This document shows positions 27,932-36,714 of a DNA stretch of 64,000 nucleotides, piece after piece (position 1 is the stretch's first letter; every line of letters begins with the position of its first letter). The notes below the pieces were generated by a model. It was given only the letters and a program-made list of their open reading frames with translations. It was not told where the DNA came from and did not search any database. The position numbers and the translations under genes are program-made. The DNA comes from Sphaerisporangium rubeum (GTDB lineage: Bacteria > Actinomycetota > Actinomycetes > Streptosporangiales > Streptosporangiaceae): positions 620,001 to 684,000 of the forward strand of contig NZ_JACHIU010000001.1 of the NCBI RefSeq assembly GCF_014207705.1, written 5' to 3'.

Positions 27932-28804
27932 TCAGACCTTCCGCACGCCGAGCGCGTCGGCGGCGACGGTCAGCGCCGCCAGGTGGTCGTCCACGGTGCG
28001 CAGGCCCGCCTTCATCGTGTTGACGGCCATGTGGGTCGCGCCGGCGGCACGCCACCGCTCGCCGAGGTCCCGCACGGCGTCGGGGTCCCCCGTCCAGTTC
28101 GCGCGGCCCTCCATGCCGATGGCGGCCGGGTCGCGGCCGGCCTCCGCGGCGGCCCCGTGGACGACGGCCTTGGCCTCCTCCAGCTCGGGGCCCGGCCCCA
28201 TCTGGGGGAACCAGCCGTCGGCCAGCCGGCCCGCGCGGCGGTACGCCTTCTCGGACTGGCCGCCGAACCACAGCGGCACGGGACGCTGGACCGGCGCCGG
28301 CGCGAGGCCCGCCGCGGTCACGCGATGATAGGCGCCGTCGAACGTCACGGCCTGCTCGGTCCACAGGCGGCGCAGCACCTCCACCTGTTCCTCCATGCGC
28401 CTGCCGCGTGTGGTGAAGTCCTCACCGAGCGCCTCGTACTCGACCTTGTTCCAGCCGAGCCCGACCCCGAGCCGGAACCGGCCACCGGTGAGCAGGTCGA
28501 CCTCGGCCGCCTGCTTGGCCACCAGCACCGTCTGCCGCTGCGGCAGGATGATGATGCCGGTCACCAGCTCCAGCGACGTCAACGCCGCCAGGTATCCGAA
28601 CATGACCATCGGCTCGTGGAAGGTCGTGTGCAGGTCGTAGGGGCCGCTCCAGCCCTTGTGCGCCTCGGGGTCCGCGCCGACCACGTGGTCGTACGCCATG
28701 ACATGCCGGTAACCGAGCTCCTCCACCCCCTGTCCGTACGCGCGCACGGCCCCGGCGTCCCCGCCGAGCTCGGTCTGCGGGAACACCACACCGATCCGCA
28801 TCAT
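27932..28804 (-). CDS. LLM-class F420-dependent oxidoreductase
   Basis: A 290-aa luciferase-like (beta/alpha)8 barrel protein. MRIGVVFPQTELG, AYDHVVGAD, VTGIIILPQRQTVLVAKQAA, DLLTGGRFRLGVGLGW and PLWFGGQSEKAYRRA are the standard landmarks of the F420-using branch in actinomycetes. It transfers hydride between F420H2 and an unknown organic substrate. The start is one of two adjacent ATG codons (28804 or 28801), with AGGGAG upstream. It stands alone between the efflux gene and a divergent amidase gene. Confidence 0.88.
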   Translation of the reverse strand: MMRIGVVFPQTELGGDAGAVRAYGQGVEELGYRHVMAYDHVVGADPEAHKGWSGPYDLHTTFHEPMVMFGYLAALTSLELVTGIIILPQRQTVLVAKQAAEVDLLTGGRFRLGVGLGWNKVEYEALGEDFTTRGRRMEEQVEVLRRLWTEQAVTFDGAYHRVTAAGLAPAPVQRPVPLWFGGQSEKAYRRAGRLADGWFPQMGPGPELEEAKAVVHGAAAEAGRDPAAIGMEGRANWTGDPDAVRDLGERWRAAGATHMAVNTMKAGLRTVDDHLAALTVAADALGVRKV

Positions 28805-28962
28805 CGCTCCCTGGTGCCTCTGCGACTCATCCGCCGATCATCATTCCGTGTACGGCGCCGCTCAACCCTGCCGCGGGGCCGCGTAATCGGCTCGACGGCG
28901 CGGGCCGCGCTCCGGCAGCATGGGGCCGGTCTCGAACGCCGCGCCGGAACGGACAGAACCCC

Positions 28963-30381
28963 ATGGAGATCCACGAGTACGCGCACCATGACGCTCTCGG
29001 GCTGGCCGAACTGATCCGGTCCGGCGCCGTGAGCGTGAAAGAAGTCGAACTGGCCGCGCGGGAGGCGCTGGCGGAGGCCGACGCGGCGGTCAACGGCCTG
29101 GTGGGGCCGCTGTTCGACGAGCCGCTGTGGCACGCGGACGGCGGGCCGTTCGCCGGGGTGCCGTTCCTCCTCAAGGACCACGGGCCGGTGGCGGCGGGGG
29201 TGCCGTTCACCATCGGGAGCCGGGCTCTCAAAGGCGCTGTGGCGCAGCGGGACACCGAGCTGATGACGCGGTTCCGCATGGCGGGGCTGTCCACGCTCGG
29301 CGTCACGACCGTGCCGGAGATGGCGATCAGTTTCGCCACCGAGTCGGCGCGGTACGGCCGCACGCGCAACCCGTGGGACCTCACCCGAGGCGTCGGCGGG
29401 TCCAGCGGCGGCGCCGCCGCGCTGGTCGCCTCCGGTGCCGTGCCGATGGCGCACGGCGGGGACGGCGCCGGGTCCCTGCGGGTCCCCGCCGCCTGCTGCG
29501 GACTGGTCGGGCTGAAGCCGAGCAGGGCCAGGGTGTCGTGCGGGCCGGACTCGGGGGAACCGGGGCTCGGCATGACGTACGAGTTCGCGCTGACCCGCAC
29601 CGTACGCGACGCCGCGCACCTGCTGGACGCCGTCCAGGGACCGGCCCCCGGCGACAAGTACGTGGCGCCGCCGCCGCGCGGGCCGTACGCGGACGAGATC
29701 GGCCGCGACCCCGGCACGTTGCGGGTCGCGGTCACCACGACGGCCTGGTCGGGGGTGCCGGTCGACCCCGAGGTGGCCGCCGCGGCGGTGCGGACCGCGC
29801 GGGTACTGGAGAGCGCCGGTCACCACGTCACCGAGGCGAGCCCCGAGGTCGACTCCGGCGCCATGACGCGGAGCCTGGTGGCAGGGCTGGCGCACATCGG
29901 CTCCCTGTATCTGGTCGCGCCGCGGCAGCCCGACCCCGCCGAGATGGAGGCCGTGTCCCGGCTGGTCCTCGACCTCGGCCGTGCGTACCGCCTGGTGGAG
30001 ATGACGGCCGCCGCGGACGCGATGAACCACGTGACCCGGTCGGTGGGGAGGTTCTTCACCGAGTACGACCTGCTGGTCACCCCGGTGCTGTCCCGGTCCC
30101 CGGCCCCGCACGGCACCCTCGACTACGACAACCCCGAGCACACCGTGACGAGCTGGGTCGAGACGCTGTTCGCCTACGCTCCGTTCACCGCGCTGTTCAA
30201 CGTCTCCGGCCAGCCCGCCGTCAGCCTGCCGCTCGGCCACGGCGCCGACGGCCTGCCGATCGGCGTGCAGCTCGTCGCGCCGTACGGCCGGGAGGACCTG
30301 TTGTTCCAGGTCGCCGCGTGGCTGGAGCGCGAGATGCCGTGGCGGGACAGAAGACCCCCTGTGCATGTCGGCGGCCACTGA
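28963..30381 (+). CDS. Amidase-signature family amidase
   Basis: A 472-aa amidohydrolase of the amidase-signature family. The Ser-cisSer-Lys triad is visible as K71 (LLKDHG), S147 (GGSSGG) and S171 (GDGAGSLRVPAA). The length is normal. Such enzymes hydrolyse carboxamides; the substrate pocket gives no clear hint, and the HYQ-type glutamine site of GatA is not obvious, so it is not a tRNA amidotransferase subunit. The ribosome site before ATG 28963 is weak. An SRPBCC gene follows 82 nt downstream on the same strand. Confidence 0.9.
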   Translation: MEIHEYAHHDALGLAELIRSGAVSVKEVELAAREALAEADAAVNGLVGPLFDEPLWHADGGPFAGVPFLLKDHGPVAAGVPFTIGSRALKGAVAQRDTELMTRFRMAGLSTLGVTTVPEMAISFATESARYGRTRNPWDLTRGVGGSSGGAAALVASGAVPMAHGGDGAGSLRVPAACCGLVGLKPSRARVSCGPDSGEPGLGMTYEFALTRTVRDAAHLLDAVQGPAPGDKYVAPPPRGPYADEIGRDPGTLRVAVTTTAWSGVPVDPEVAAAAVRTARVLESAGHHVTEASPEVDSGAMTRSLVAGLAHIGSLYLVAPRQPDPAEMEAVSRLVLDLGRAYRLVEMTAAADAMNHVTRSVGRFFTEYDLLVTPVLSRSPAPHGTLDYDNPEHTVTSWVETLFAYAPFTALFNVSGQPAVSLPLGHGADGLPIGVQLVAPYGREDLLFQVAAWLEREMPWRDRRPPVHVGGH

Positions 30382-30463
30382 TAGGAATGACCACGCAGGC
30401 GCGCACACTGGCCCGACATCGCCATCCTGGACGCGCAGCCCACGAGCCGGCAGGAGGACGGTC

Positions 30464-31186
30464 ATGACCGACGCAGCATCGCCGCCCGTCATCGAGGTCA
30501 CCATCGCGGCACCCGCGCCGGTCGTGTGGCAGGCGCTGCGCGACCCCGCACTGATCCGCCGCTGGCACGGCTGGGACTTCGACGGGCTCGACGAAGAGGT
30601 CGAGAGCATCTACGTCACCGATGTCGCGGCGGACGACACGGCGCATGTGCTCGCCATCCAGGGTGGCGACCGCTTCAGCCTGCATCCGGCGCCGGACGGC
30701 ACGCTGGTGCGCCTGAGCCGCGTCCCCATCGGCGCCGACCCCGAGTGGGACACCTACTACAACGAGATCACCGCCGGCTGGTACACGTTCCTGCAGCAGC
30801 TCAAGTTCGCCGTTGAGCGCCACGACCTCGCGCCGCGCCGCACCCTGATCCTCGAAGGCACCCTGGAGCAGCCCGGCATCCTCGTCGACGCGCTCGGCCT
30901 GCACACCGTCGCGGCCCTCGAACCCGGTGCGCCGTACAAGGCGGAGACCCCGGCGGGCCGCCTGACCGGCGAGGTGTGGGCCACCTGTCCCGGCCAGTTG
31001 CTGCTCACCGCCGAGGAGCTCGGCGACGGCCTCGCCGCGTTCGTCCAGCAGGAGCACACTTCCTACCGGCCCGAGGGTGGCGTGCTCGTGCTGCTGACGA
31101 CGTACGGCATGGACGACGACGCGTTCGCCGCACTGGAGTCCCGCTGGGCCTCGTGGTGGGAGCGGCACCGCCTCTCATCCGAATGA
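30464..31186 (+). CDS. SRPBCC (START/Bet v1-like) family protein
   Basis: A 240-aa protein whose N-terminal part has the SRPBCC/AHSA1 pattern: VIEVTIAAPAPVVWQALRDPALIRRW, a strand-rich middle, and the C-terminal helix YNEITAGWYTFLQQLKFAVE. The family binds hydrophobic ligands in a helix-grip cavity. Residues beyond ~130 form a second, less recognisable half, so this may be a duplicated or extended form. ATG 30464 has a perfect AGGAGG. It converges on a TetR gene with only five nt between stops. Confidence 0.82.
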   Translation: MTDAASPPVIEVTIAAPAPVVWQALRDPALIRRWHGWDFDGLDEEVESIYVTDVAADDTAHVLAIQGGDRFSLHPAPDGTLVRLSRVPIGADPEWDTYYNEITAGWYTFLQQLKFAVERHDLAPRRTLILEGTLEQPGILVDALGLHTVAALEPGAPYKAETPAGRLTGEVWATCPGQLLLTAEELGDGLAAFVQQEHTSYRPEGGVLVLLTTYGMDDDAFAALESRWASWWERHRLSSE

Positions 31187-31191
31187 GCCCG

Positions 31192-31773
31192 TCAGGTCTG
31201 CGCGTCGAGCAGCGCGCGGGCCGCGGTGACCACGCTCTCGGGTACGGGGGTGGCGCGCACGAGGACGTAGGACATGGCGCCGTCGAACAGCATGAGGAGC
31301 TGGTCGGCGAGCGAGCCGGGGTCCTCGGCACCCATGGCGGCGGCCTGGCGGGAGAAGAAGTCGCGCATGCGGAGCTTCTGCTCCAGGGCCACGACCCGGG
31401 CCGGGTGCGCGGGGTCGGGGAGTTCGGCGGCGGCGTTCAGCATGGGGCAGCCCCGGAAGCCCGGCTCGCGGGAGCGCTCGCACAGGGTCGTGAACAGTGC
31501 GAGCACGCGGTCGCGCGGCGGGGTGGCGTCGTCCTCCGGTGGCAGCAGGCGGCCGGTGACGGCGGTGCCACTGGCCGACAGGTACTCGGCGATCAGCGCG
31601 TCCTTGCCGCCGAACCGCTGGTAGAGGCTGCGCTTGGACACTCCTGCGGCCTCGCTGAGGCGGTCCACGCCGGTGGCGCAGATGCCGCCGGCGTAGAACA
31701 GCTCGCCGGCGGTGCTGAGGATGCGTTCGCGTACCGTGTCCGTGGCGGTGTCCCTGCTTCCCACCCGATGCAT
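31192..31773 (-). CDS. TetR-family regulator
   Basis: A 193-aa repressor with the helix-turn-helix ILSTAGELFYAGGICATGVDRLSEAAGVSKRSLYQRFGGKDALI and the C-terminal pattern GFRGCPMLNAAAEL typical of a group of TetR proteins that sense small organic compounds. It is divergent from a serine hydrolase gene, and the palindrome AAACCGATCGGTTT lies 12 bp upstream of its start. It probably represses itself and the hydrolase. Confidence 0.9.
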   Translation of the reverse strand: MHRVGSRDTATDTVRERILSTAGELFYAGGICATGVDRLSEAAGVSKRSLYQRFGGKDALIAEYLSASGTAVTGRLLPPEDDATPPRDRVLALFTTLCERSREPGFRGCPMLNAAAELPDPAHPARVVALEQKLRMRDFFSRQAAAMGAEDPGSLADQLLMLFDGAMSYVLVRATPVPESVVTAARALLDAQT

Positions 31774-31785
31774 TCTACCCGCTGG

Positions 31786-31799
31786 AAACCGATCGGTTT
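31786..31799. promoter_or_regulatory. TetR operator between tetR and the serine hydrolase gene
   Basis: AAACCGATCGGTTT is a perfect 14-bp palindrome in the 112-bp divergent gap. Its location beside a TetR start and its symmetry fit a dimeric TetR site. Confidence 0.65.
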
Positions 31800-31885
31800 A
31801 CCCGGTGCCGCAGGTGCATGGCGGCGCGGGATGGGTACCGACAGAGGGCTCACATCCCGGCTTTCCTCGCGAAAGGAACCACGAA

Positions 31886-33214
31886 GTGGCCACAGCAGTG
31901 GATCCCGGCCGGTGGCACGCACGACTCGGTGAGCTGATCGCCGAATACGGCGTCCCCGGCGCCACCCTCGCCTACCTGCACCGCGGCGAGGTGCACGAGT
32001 ACGCCGCCGGCGTGCTCAACGTGGCCACCGGTGTCGAGGCGACCCCCGACTCGCTCTTCCAGATCGGCTCGGTCACCAAGGTGTGGACCGCCACCCAGAT
32101 CATGCGGCTCGTCGAGGAAGGCCGGCTCACCCTCGACATGCCGGTGGCCGACATCCTGCCGGACTTCCGGGTCGCCGACCCCGACGTCTCCAAGGCCGTG
32201 ACCGTGCGGCACCTGCTCACCCACACCTCAGGCATCGACGGCGACCTTTTCCTCGACACCGGCCGCGGCGACGACTGCGTCGCGCGGTACGTCGCGGCCT
32301 GCGTGAACCTGCGGCAGAACCACCCGCTCGGCGCCACCCACTCGTACTGCAACTCCGGTTTCATCATCGCCGGCCACGTCATCGAGCAGGTCACCGGCAA
32401 GGTCTGGGACACCGCGCTGCGCGAGCAGATCATCGAACCGCTCGGCCTCACGCACACCTGCACCCTGCCTGAGGACGTGCTGCGTTTCCGCGCCGCCATG
32501 GGCCACCACAACGGCGCGCCGGCCCCCGTGTGGGGGCTCATGCGCTCCGGCGGCCCCGCCGGGCTCATCTGCGCCAGAGCCGCCGACGTGGTGGCGTTCG
32601 CCGCCGCGCACCTCGGCGACCGGCTGCTCGCCGCGCCACGCGTGATGTGGGAACCACAGGTGGACGTGCCGAACCCGTACTCGCTCGGCAGGCAGTGGGG
32701 TCTCGGCTGGGTCGTCGACCAGTGGGACCGGCGGCTGGTCCTGTCGCACGGCGGCAACACCATCGGCCAGGCGGCCATGCTGTGGATGCTGCCTGACACC
32801 GGCACCATCGTGTGCGTGCTGGCCAACGGCGGGTACACCTCGGCGTTCCAGCGGGCCCTGATCACCGAACTGCTCGGCGAACTGACCGGGGTGACCGTGC
32901 CGGCCCCGCTCGGCCCACCCGCCGAGCCGTACGAGACCGACGTCGCACGGTACGCCGGGGTGTACGAACGCGAAGGCAACCGGCTCACGCTGACCGTGCG
33001 CGACGGCCGGCTCCACCTGCACGACGAGATCACCGGTGCGCTCGCCGGCTACGAGGAACCCACCGAGATGGAGCTCGTCCCGGTGAACGACACGACCTTC
33101 GTCGGACGGCTGGACGGCCGGCCCAACTGGATGTCCGCCGTCTTCTACGAACTGCCGGGTGGCCGGCCCTACCTGCACATGGCGGCGCGGGCCACCCCGA
33201 AGGTCAGCGGCTGA
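31886..33214 (+). CDS. Class C beta-lactamase/penicillin-binding-like serine hydrolase
   Basis: A 442-aa protein of the serine beta-lactamase-like superfamily. The SxxK nucleophile is S62-V-T-K65 (IGSVTKVW), the second motif is Y154-C-N156, and LSHGGNTIG supplies the third (HGG). The C-terminal ~100 residues form a lipocalin-like beta domain (VARYAGVYEREGNRLTL) as in esterase/peptidase members such as Pab87-like proteins. There is no signal peptide, so a cytosolic esterase or peptidase is more likely than a lactamase. GTG 31886 has AAAGGA upstream. The 3' end overlaps the convergent racemase gene by 11 nt. It is likely repressed by the divergent TetR. Confidence 0.85.
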   Translation: MATAVDPGRWHARLGELIAEYGVPGATLAYLHRGEVHEYAAGVLNVATGVEATPDSLFQIGSVTKVWTATQIMRLVEEGRLTLDMPVADILPDFRVADPDVSKAVTVRHLLTHTSGIDGDLFLDTGRGDDCVARYVAACVNLRQNHPLGATHSYCNSGFIIAGHVIEQVTGKVWDTALREQIIEPLGLTHTCTLPEDVLRFRAAMGHHNGAPAPVWGLMRSGGPAGLICARAADVVAFAAAHLGDRLLAAPRVMWEPQVDVPNPYSLGRQWGLGWVVDQWDRRLVLSHGGNTIGQAAMLWMLPDTGTIVCVLANGGYTSAFQRALITELLGELTGVTVPAPLGPPAEPYETDVARYAGVYEREGNRLTLTVRDGRLHLHDEITGALAGYEEPTEMELVPVNDTTFVGRLDGRPNWMSAVFYELPGGRPYLHMAARATPKVSG

Positions 33215-34304
33215 TCCACTCGGTGCCGGTCGTCACCTCGTCCAGGGCCGCCGGTATCGGCGCCACGCCGATGCCGGGGCCGGTGGGGACGTCCAGATGG
33301 CCGTCCCGCAGCTCGAACGGTTCGGTGATGTCGGTCTTGTAGTAACGGCGCGACGCGGAGGTGTCCCCGGGGAGCGAGAACCCGGGGAGCGCGGCCAGCG
33401 CGACGTTCGCGGCACGGCCCACCCCGGTCTCCAGCATGCCGCCGCACCACACGGCGACGCCGTGCGCGCGGCACACGTCGTGCACCCGCCTGGCCTCCAG
33501 GTAGCCGCCGACCCGGCCCGGTTTGACGTTCACCACCGAGCAGGCGCCGAGCGAGATCGCCGCGGCGGCGTGCGCGGCAGACTCGATGGACTCGTCCAGG
33601 CAGACCGGGGTGCGCAGCCGCTTCGCCAGCGCCGCGTGCTGCACGATGTCGTCCTCGGCGAGCGGCTGCTCGATGAGCAGCAGGCCGAACTCGTCCAGCC
33701 TCGCCAGGTGCGGCGCCTCGGTGAGGGTGTAGGCGGCGTTCGCGTCCACCTGCAACGGCACGTCCGGCCCGAACCGCTCACGTACGGCACGCACCGGCTC
33801 CACGTCCCAGCCCGGCTCGATCTTCAGCTTGATCCGGACGTACCCCTCGTCGAGGTAGCCCTCGACCGCGTCCAGCAGCCGCGGGATCGAGTCCATGATG
33901 CCGACCGACACCCCCGCCGCCACCCGCGTCCGCACCGCTCCGAGGAACGTGCCGAGCGACTGGCCCGTGCCGCGCAGCCACGCGTCCAGGACCGCCGTCT
34001 CCAGCGCCGCCTTGGCCATGCGGTGCCCCTTGAACGGCCGCAGCGCTCGCTCGACGGCGTAGGGATCGGCGTGCGCCGGCAACGCGGGGATCAGGAACCG
34101 CCGCAACACGTCCACGGCGCCGTCCACGTACTCCGCCGAGTACAGCGGCGCCTCCATGGCGACACACTCACCCCACCCCTCGGCACCCGGCGTGACCACC
34201 CGCAACAGCAGGACGTCCCGCATGGTCTCGGTGCCGAACGACGTACGGAACGGCGCCACCAACGGCAGCGCGATCCGCCGCAACTCAATCCCTGTGATCT
34301 TCAT
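33204..34304 (-). CDS. menC: o-Succinylbenzoate synthase / N-acylamino acid racemase (enolase superfamily)
   Basis: A 366-aa muconate-lactonising-subgroup enzyme. The catalytic Lys pair is in RIKLKIEPGWD, the metal ligands are in LQVDANAAY, LIEQPLAEDD and VCLDESIES, and the second base is the Lys of VNVKPGRVGG. Members of this branch make o-succinylbenzoate for menaquinone, racemise N-acylamino acids, or do both. No other men gene is nearby. An M20 peptidase lies 87 nt upstream on the same strand, which favours N-acylamino acid racemisation followed by deacylation. The menC label is therefore provisional. Confidence 0.85.
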   Translation of the reverse strand: MKITGIELRRIALPLVAPFRTSFGTETMRDVLLLRVVTPGAEGWGECVAMEAPLYSAEYVDGAVDVLRRFLIPALPAHADPYAVERALRPFKGHRMAKAALETAVLDAWLRGTGQSLGTFLGAVRTRVAAGVSVGIMDSIPRLLDAVEGYLDEGYVRIKLKIEPGWDVEPVRAVRERFGPDVPLQVDANAAYTLTEAPHLARLDEFGLLLIEQPLAEDDIVQHAALAKRLRTPVCLDESIESAAHAAAAISLGACSVVNVKPGRVGGYLEARRVHDVCRAHGVAVWCGGMLETGVGRAANVALAALPGFSLPGDTSASRRYYKTDITEPFELRDGHLDVPTGPGIGVAPIPAALDEVTTGTEWISR

Positions 34305-34391
34305 ATCTCACCGTACGGCCCCCGAGCCGCCTCTCTCTTCACCTGGAACTCCCGCCTGCGCGGAGCCACACATCCCGACGGTACGCCGCCG

Positions 34392-35579
34392 TCACGCGCA
34401 CACCGCCTCGATCAGCCCCCTGAGCAGCGCCGCGCGCCTCGGCATCTCGGCGACGACGACATGCTCGCTCTCGGCGTGCGCACCGCCGCCGACCGCGCCG
34501 AGCCCGTCCAGCGTGGGACACCCCACCCCGGCCGTGAAGTTCCCGTCCGACGCACCCCCCACCCCGGCACCCCGCAACGGCGGCAACCCCAGCCCGGCCG
34601 CCACCCGCTGCGCGAGAGCGAACAACTCTGCCGAGGACCCCGGCTCAAGCGGCGGCCGGTTCGGCCCGCCGAGTACTTCGAGCCGCGTCCCTTCGACCTG
34701 CGGCCTCAGCCCTCTGATCAGCTCATCCACCCGGAGCTGCGCCGCCACAGTCGGCACCCGCACATCCACCGCCACCCGTCCCGACGCCGGCACCGTGTTA
34801 CTGGTCGTCCCCGCCGACAACACAGTAGGAGTCACCGTAACCGGCCCCAAATCTCCGTACCCCTCAGCGGCCCCCGTCCCCGGATCAGGGTTCCTCTCAG
34901 CGGCCTTCGGATTTCCGTACCCGCCGCCGGTCCCCATCCCCGCGCCGTTCACCCGCTCCGCGAGCCCGTCCAGCGCCAGCACCTGATGCGCCAGCTCCAC
35001 CGCCGCGTTCACCCCCTTGGCCGGTTCCAGCCCCGCGTGAGCCCCCCGGCCGTGCACCACCAGCTCGTAGTTCGACGTCCCCTTACGCGCGACCTTCAAC
35101 GTCCCGCCGTCCGCACTCGCCTCCATCACGAACGCCGCCACGCACTCACGCGCCGTCTCCTCGATCAGCCCCCGCGAGGTAGGCGACCCCAGCTCCTCGT
35201 CCCCGGTGACCAGCACACAGACCCCGTCCCTGGACGGCAGCCCGGCGACCGCGTGAAACATCTGCACCAACCCCGCCTTCATGTCGAACACCCCAGGCCC
35301 CCGAGCCACCCCGTCCACCACCGACCAGGGCTTCCTCTCCAACGTCCCCAAAGGCCACACCGTGTCGTGATGACCGAGCAACAACACTCTCGGCGTCCCG
35401 AAACACCACCGCAGATGGGACACCCCATCAATCAGAACCGTCTCCGCCTCCACCCCCAGCAACCGCCTCCCAAGCCCCCCGACCACCTCCGCACTCCGCG
35501 CCACCGCCGCAAGATCCGCAGAAAACGACTCACACCCCACCAAAACCTCAAGATCCCTAAGCATCTCCCCCAACTCCAC
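34392..35579 (-). CDS. M20-family metallopeptidase / N-acyl-amino acid deacylase
   Basis: A 395-aa zinc hydrolase of the carboxypeptidase G2/ArgE-DapE type. The zinc ligands and base are visible: H70-x-D72 (LLGHHDTVW), D99 (GVFDMKAG), E128/E129 (VTGDEELGS), E153 (VMEAS), and a late His in AHAESEHVVV. The GRGAHAGLEPAKGVNAA segment is the dimerisation domain. A Gly/Asn/Pro-rich insertion with internal repetition (about residues 210-245) is unusual for the family. GTG 35579 has GGAGGG upstream. It is probably co-transcribed with the downstream racemase gene, and together they could turn N-acyl-D-amino acids into L-amino acids. Confidence 0.88.
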   Translation of the reverse strand: MELGEMLRDLEVLVGCESFSADLAAVARSAEVVGGLGRRLLGVEAETVLIDGVSHLRWCFGTPRVLLLGHHDTVWPLGTLERKPWSVVDGVARGPGVFDMKAGLVQMFHAVAGLPSRDGVCVLVTGDEELGSPTSRGLIEETARECVAAFVMEASADGGTLKVARKGTSNYELVVHGRGAHAGLEPAKGVNAAVELAHQVLALDGLAERVNGAGMGTGGGYGNPKAAERNPDPGTGAAEGYGDLGPVTVTPTVLSAGTTSNTVPASGRVAVDVRVPTVAAQLRVDELIRGLRPQVEGTRLEVLGGPNRPPLEPGSSAELFALAQRVAAGLGLPPLRGAGVGGASDGNFTAGVGCPTLDGLGAVGGGAHAESEHVVVAEMPRRAALLRGLIEAVCA

Positions 35580-35850
35580 CGAAACCCTCCATCCCTAGGT
35601 ACCCCGACCGTACGCCACCCTCTCCCTCCCCCGCGCATGGCAAGCCCCGTCGGCGCCGGGTCGCACGTTCCCCCACTCCGGCCACCCACCTCTCCGTCTC
35701 CGGCGCCGACGCGGCGGGACGTGGTACGGCGAATCCGGCGCCGCCGTACGGTGGCTCACCAGTCCAGAACGGCCGTGATCGCTGTCTCAGCCGAAATTTC
35801 CCTGCACAACTCCCGATGTCGGGGCCGATTTCCCGGAGTACATTGGCGCT

Positions 35851-36663
35851 GTGGCGGAGCCCGGCACCACATCAGACCCGGCACCATCAGCCCAGGCACC
35901 CCCCGCGCCGGCCGAGCCGTCCGCGCGAGGTGTCCTGCTCACGCCTCATCTGCTGCTCACCGCCCTCGTCGCCGCGTTCTCGCTGGCCATGGTCGTCCTG
36001 TTGCTCACCGGTGCGGGCGCCTGGTTCACCCGTGTGGCGATGCTGCTGGCCGCCAGCGCGGGGACGGCGGTCGTCGTCGTCCGGATACCGGCGTCATGGC
36101 GAGCACGTACGGGGCTGCTCGTCACGGCGTTCGCCACGACGGCCGGACTGCTCCCCGTGATCGTCGGCGAGGGCGACGCGCCGGGCCGGGTGAACGTCTC
36201 CTACATGGCCGACCTGGTGAGACGTGGCCCGTTCACCGAACGGCTTCCCGAACCGCTCACGCTGCTCGGCTTCTCGGACGTCCTCGTCTCCGACTCCCTC
36301 GACAAGGTCGACGCCGTGGCACTGGACCTGACCTGGCCGGACGAGTACGACCCTTTCCAGGGCTTCGACGGCCCGAACGCGCACATCGAGATCTACGACA
36401 CCCCGGCACGCGCCGCCGAACGGGCCCGTGAGCGTTTCGCGGTGCTCAGGAAGCAGTACCCCGAATCGGGCCCGGCACGGCAGACCGGGACCGGCTACTA
36501 CGTCTTCACCGACTCCGAGCTGTGGGCAGGCGGCGCGAAGGGCCACGCGTACGTGGAGGCGTACTCGTTCCCACCAGGAAACTCCGACCTGGCCCTGGTC
36601 AGCGGCACGATCACCGCCGTACTCCGCTACACCGACCGCATGGCCGCACAGGCCTCGGGCTGA
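35851..36663 (+). CDS. Membrane-anchored protein of unknown function
   Basis: A 270-aa protein I do not recognise. A Pro/Ala-rich cytosolic N terminus is followed by three hydrophobic segments (about 31-54, 57-75 and 85-105). An external domain of ~160 residues follows (LVRRGPFTERLPEPLTLLGFSDVLV onward) with no Cys and no visible catalytic motif. GTG 35851 is the start. The APH-like gene begins 51 nt downstream, so the two may share a transcript. The function is unknown. Confidence 0.75.
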   Translation: MAEPGTTSDPAPSAQAPPAPAEPSARGVLLTPHLLLTALVAAFSLAMVVLLLTGAGAWFTRVAMLLAASAGTAVVVVRIPASWRARTGLLVTAFATTAGLLPVIVGEGDAPGRVNVSYMADLVRRGPFTERLPEPLTLLGFSDVLVSDSLDKVDAVALDLTWPDEYDPFQGFDGPNAHIEIYDTPARAAERARERFAVLRKQYPESGPARQTGTGYYVFTDSELWAGGAKGHAYVEAYSFPPGNSDLALVSGTITAVLRYTDRMAAQASG

Positions 36664-36714
36664 CCCCCGGGAAATCGTTTCCCTCCAGACACGCGTCCCG
36701 GTACCGTCGGCGCC

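Noticed and set aside
28963-30381. Possible GatA subunit of tRNA amidotransferase
   Set aside because: No gatB/gatC neighbours and no GatA-specific segments; it fits a generic amidase-signature enzyme.
33159-36431. Very long plus-strand ORF (1090 codons) across the racemase and M20 genes
   Set aside because: The product is Arg/Pro/His-rich low complexity typical of an antisense frame, while both minus-strand genes have intact active sites.
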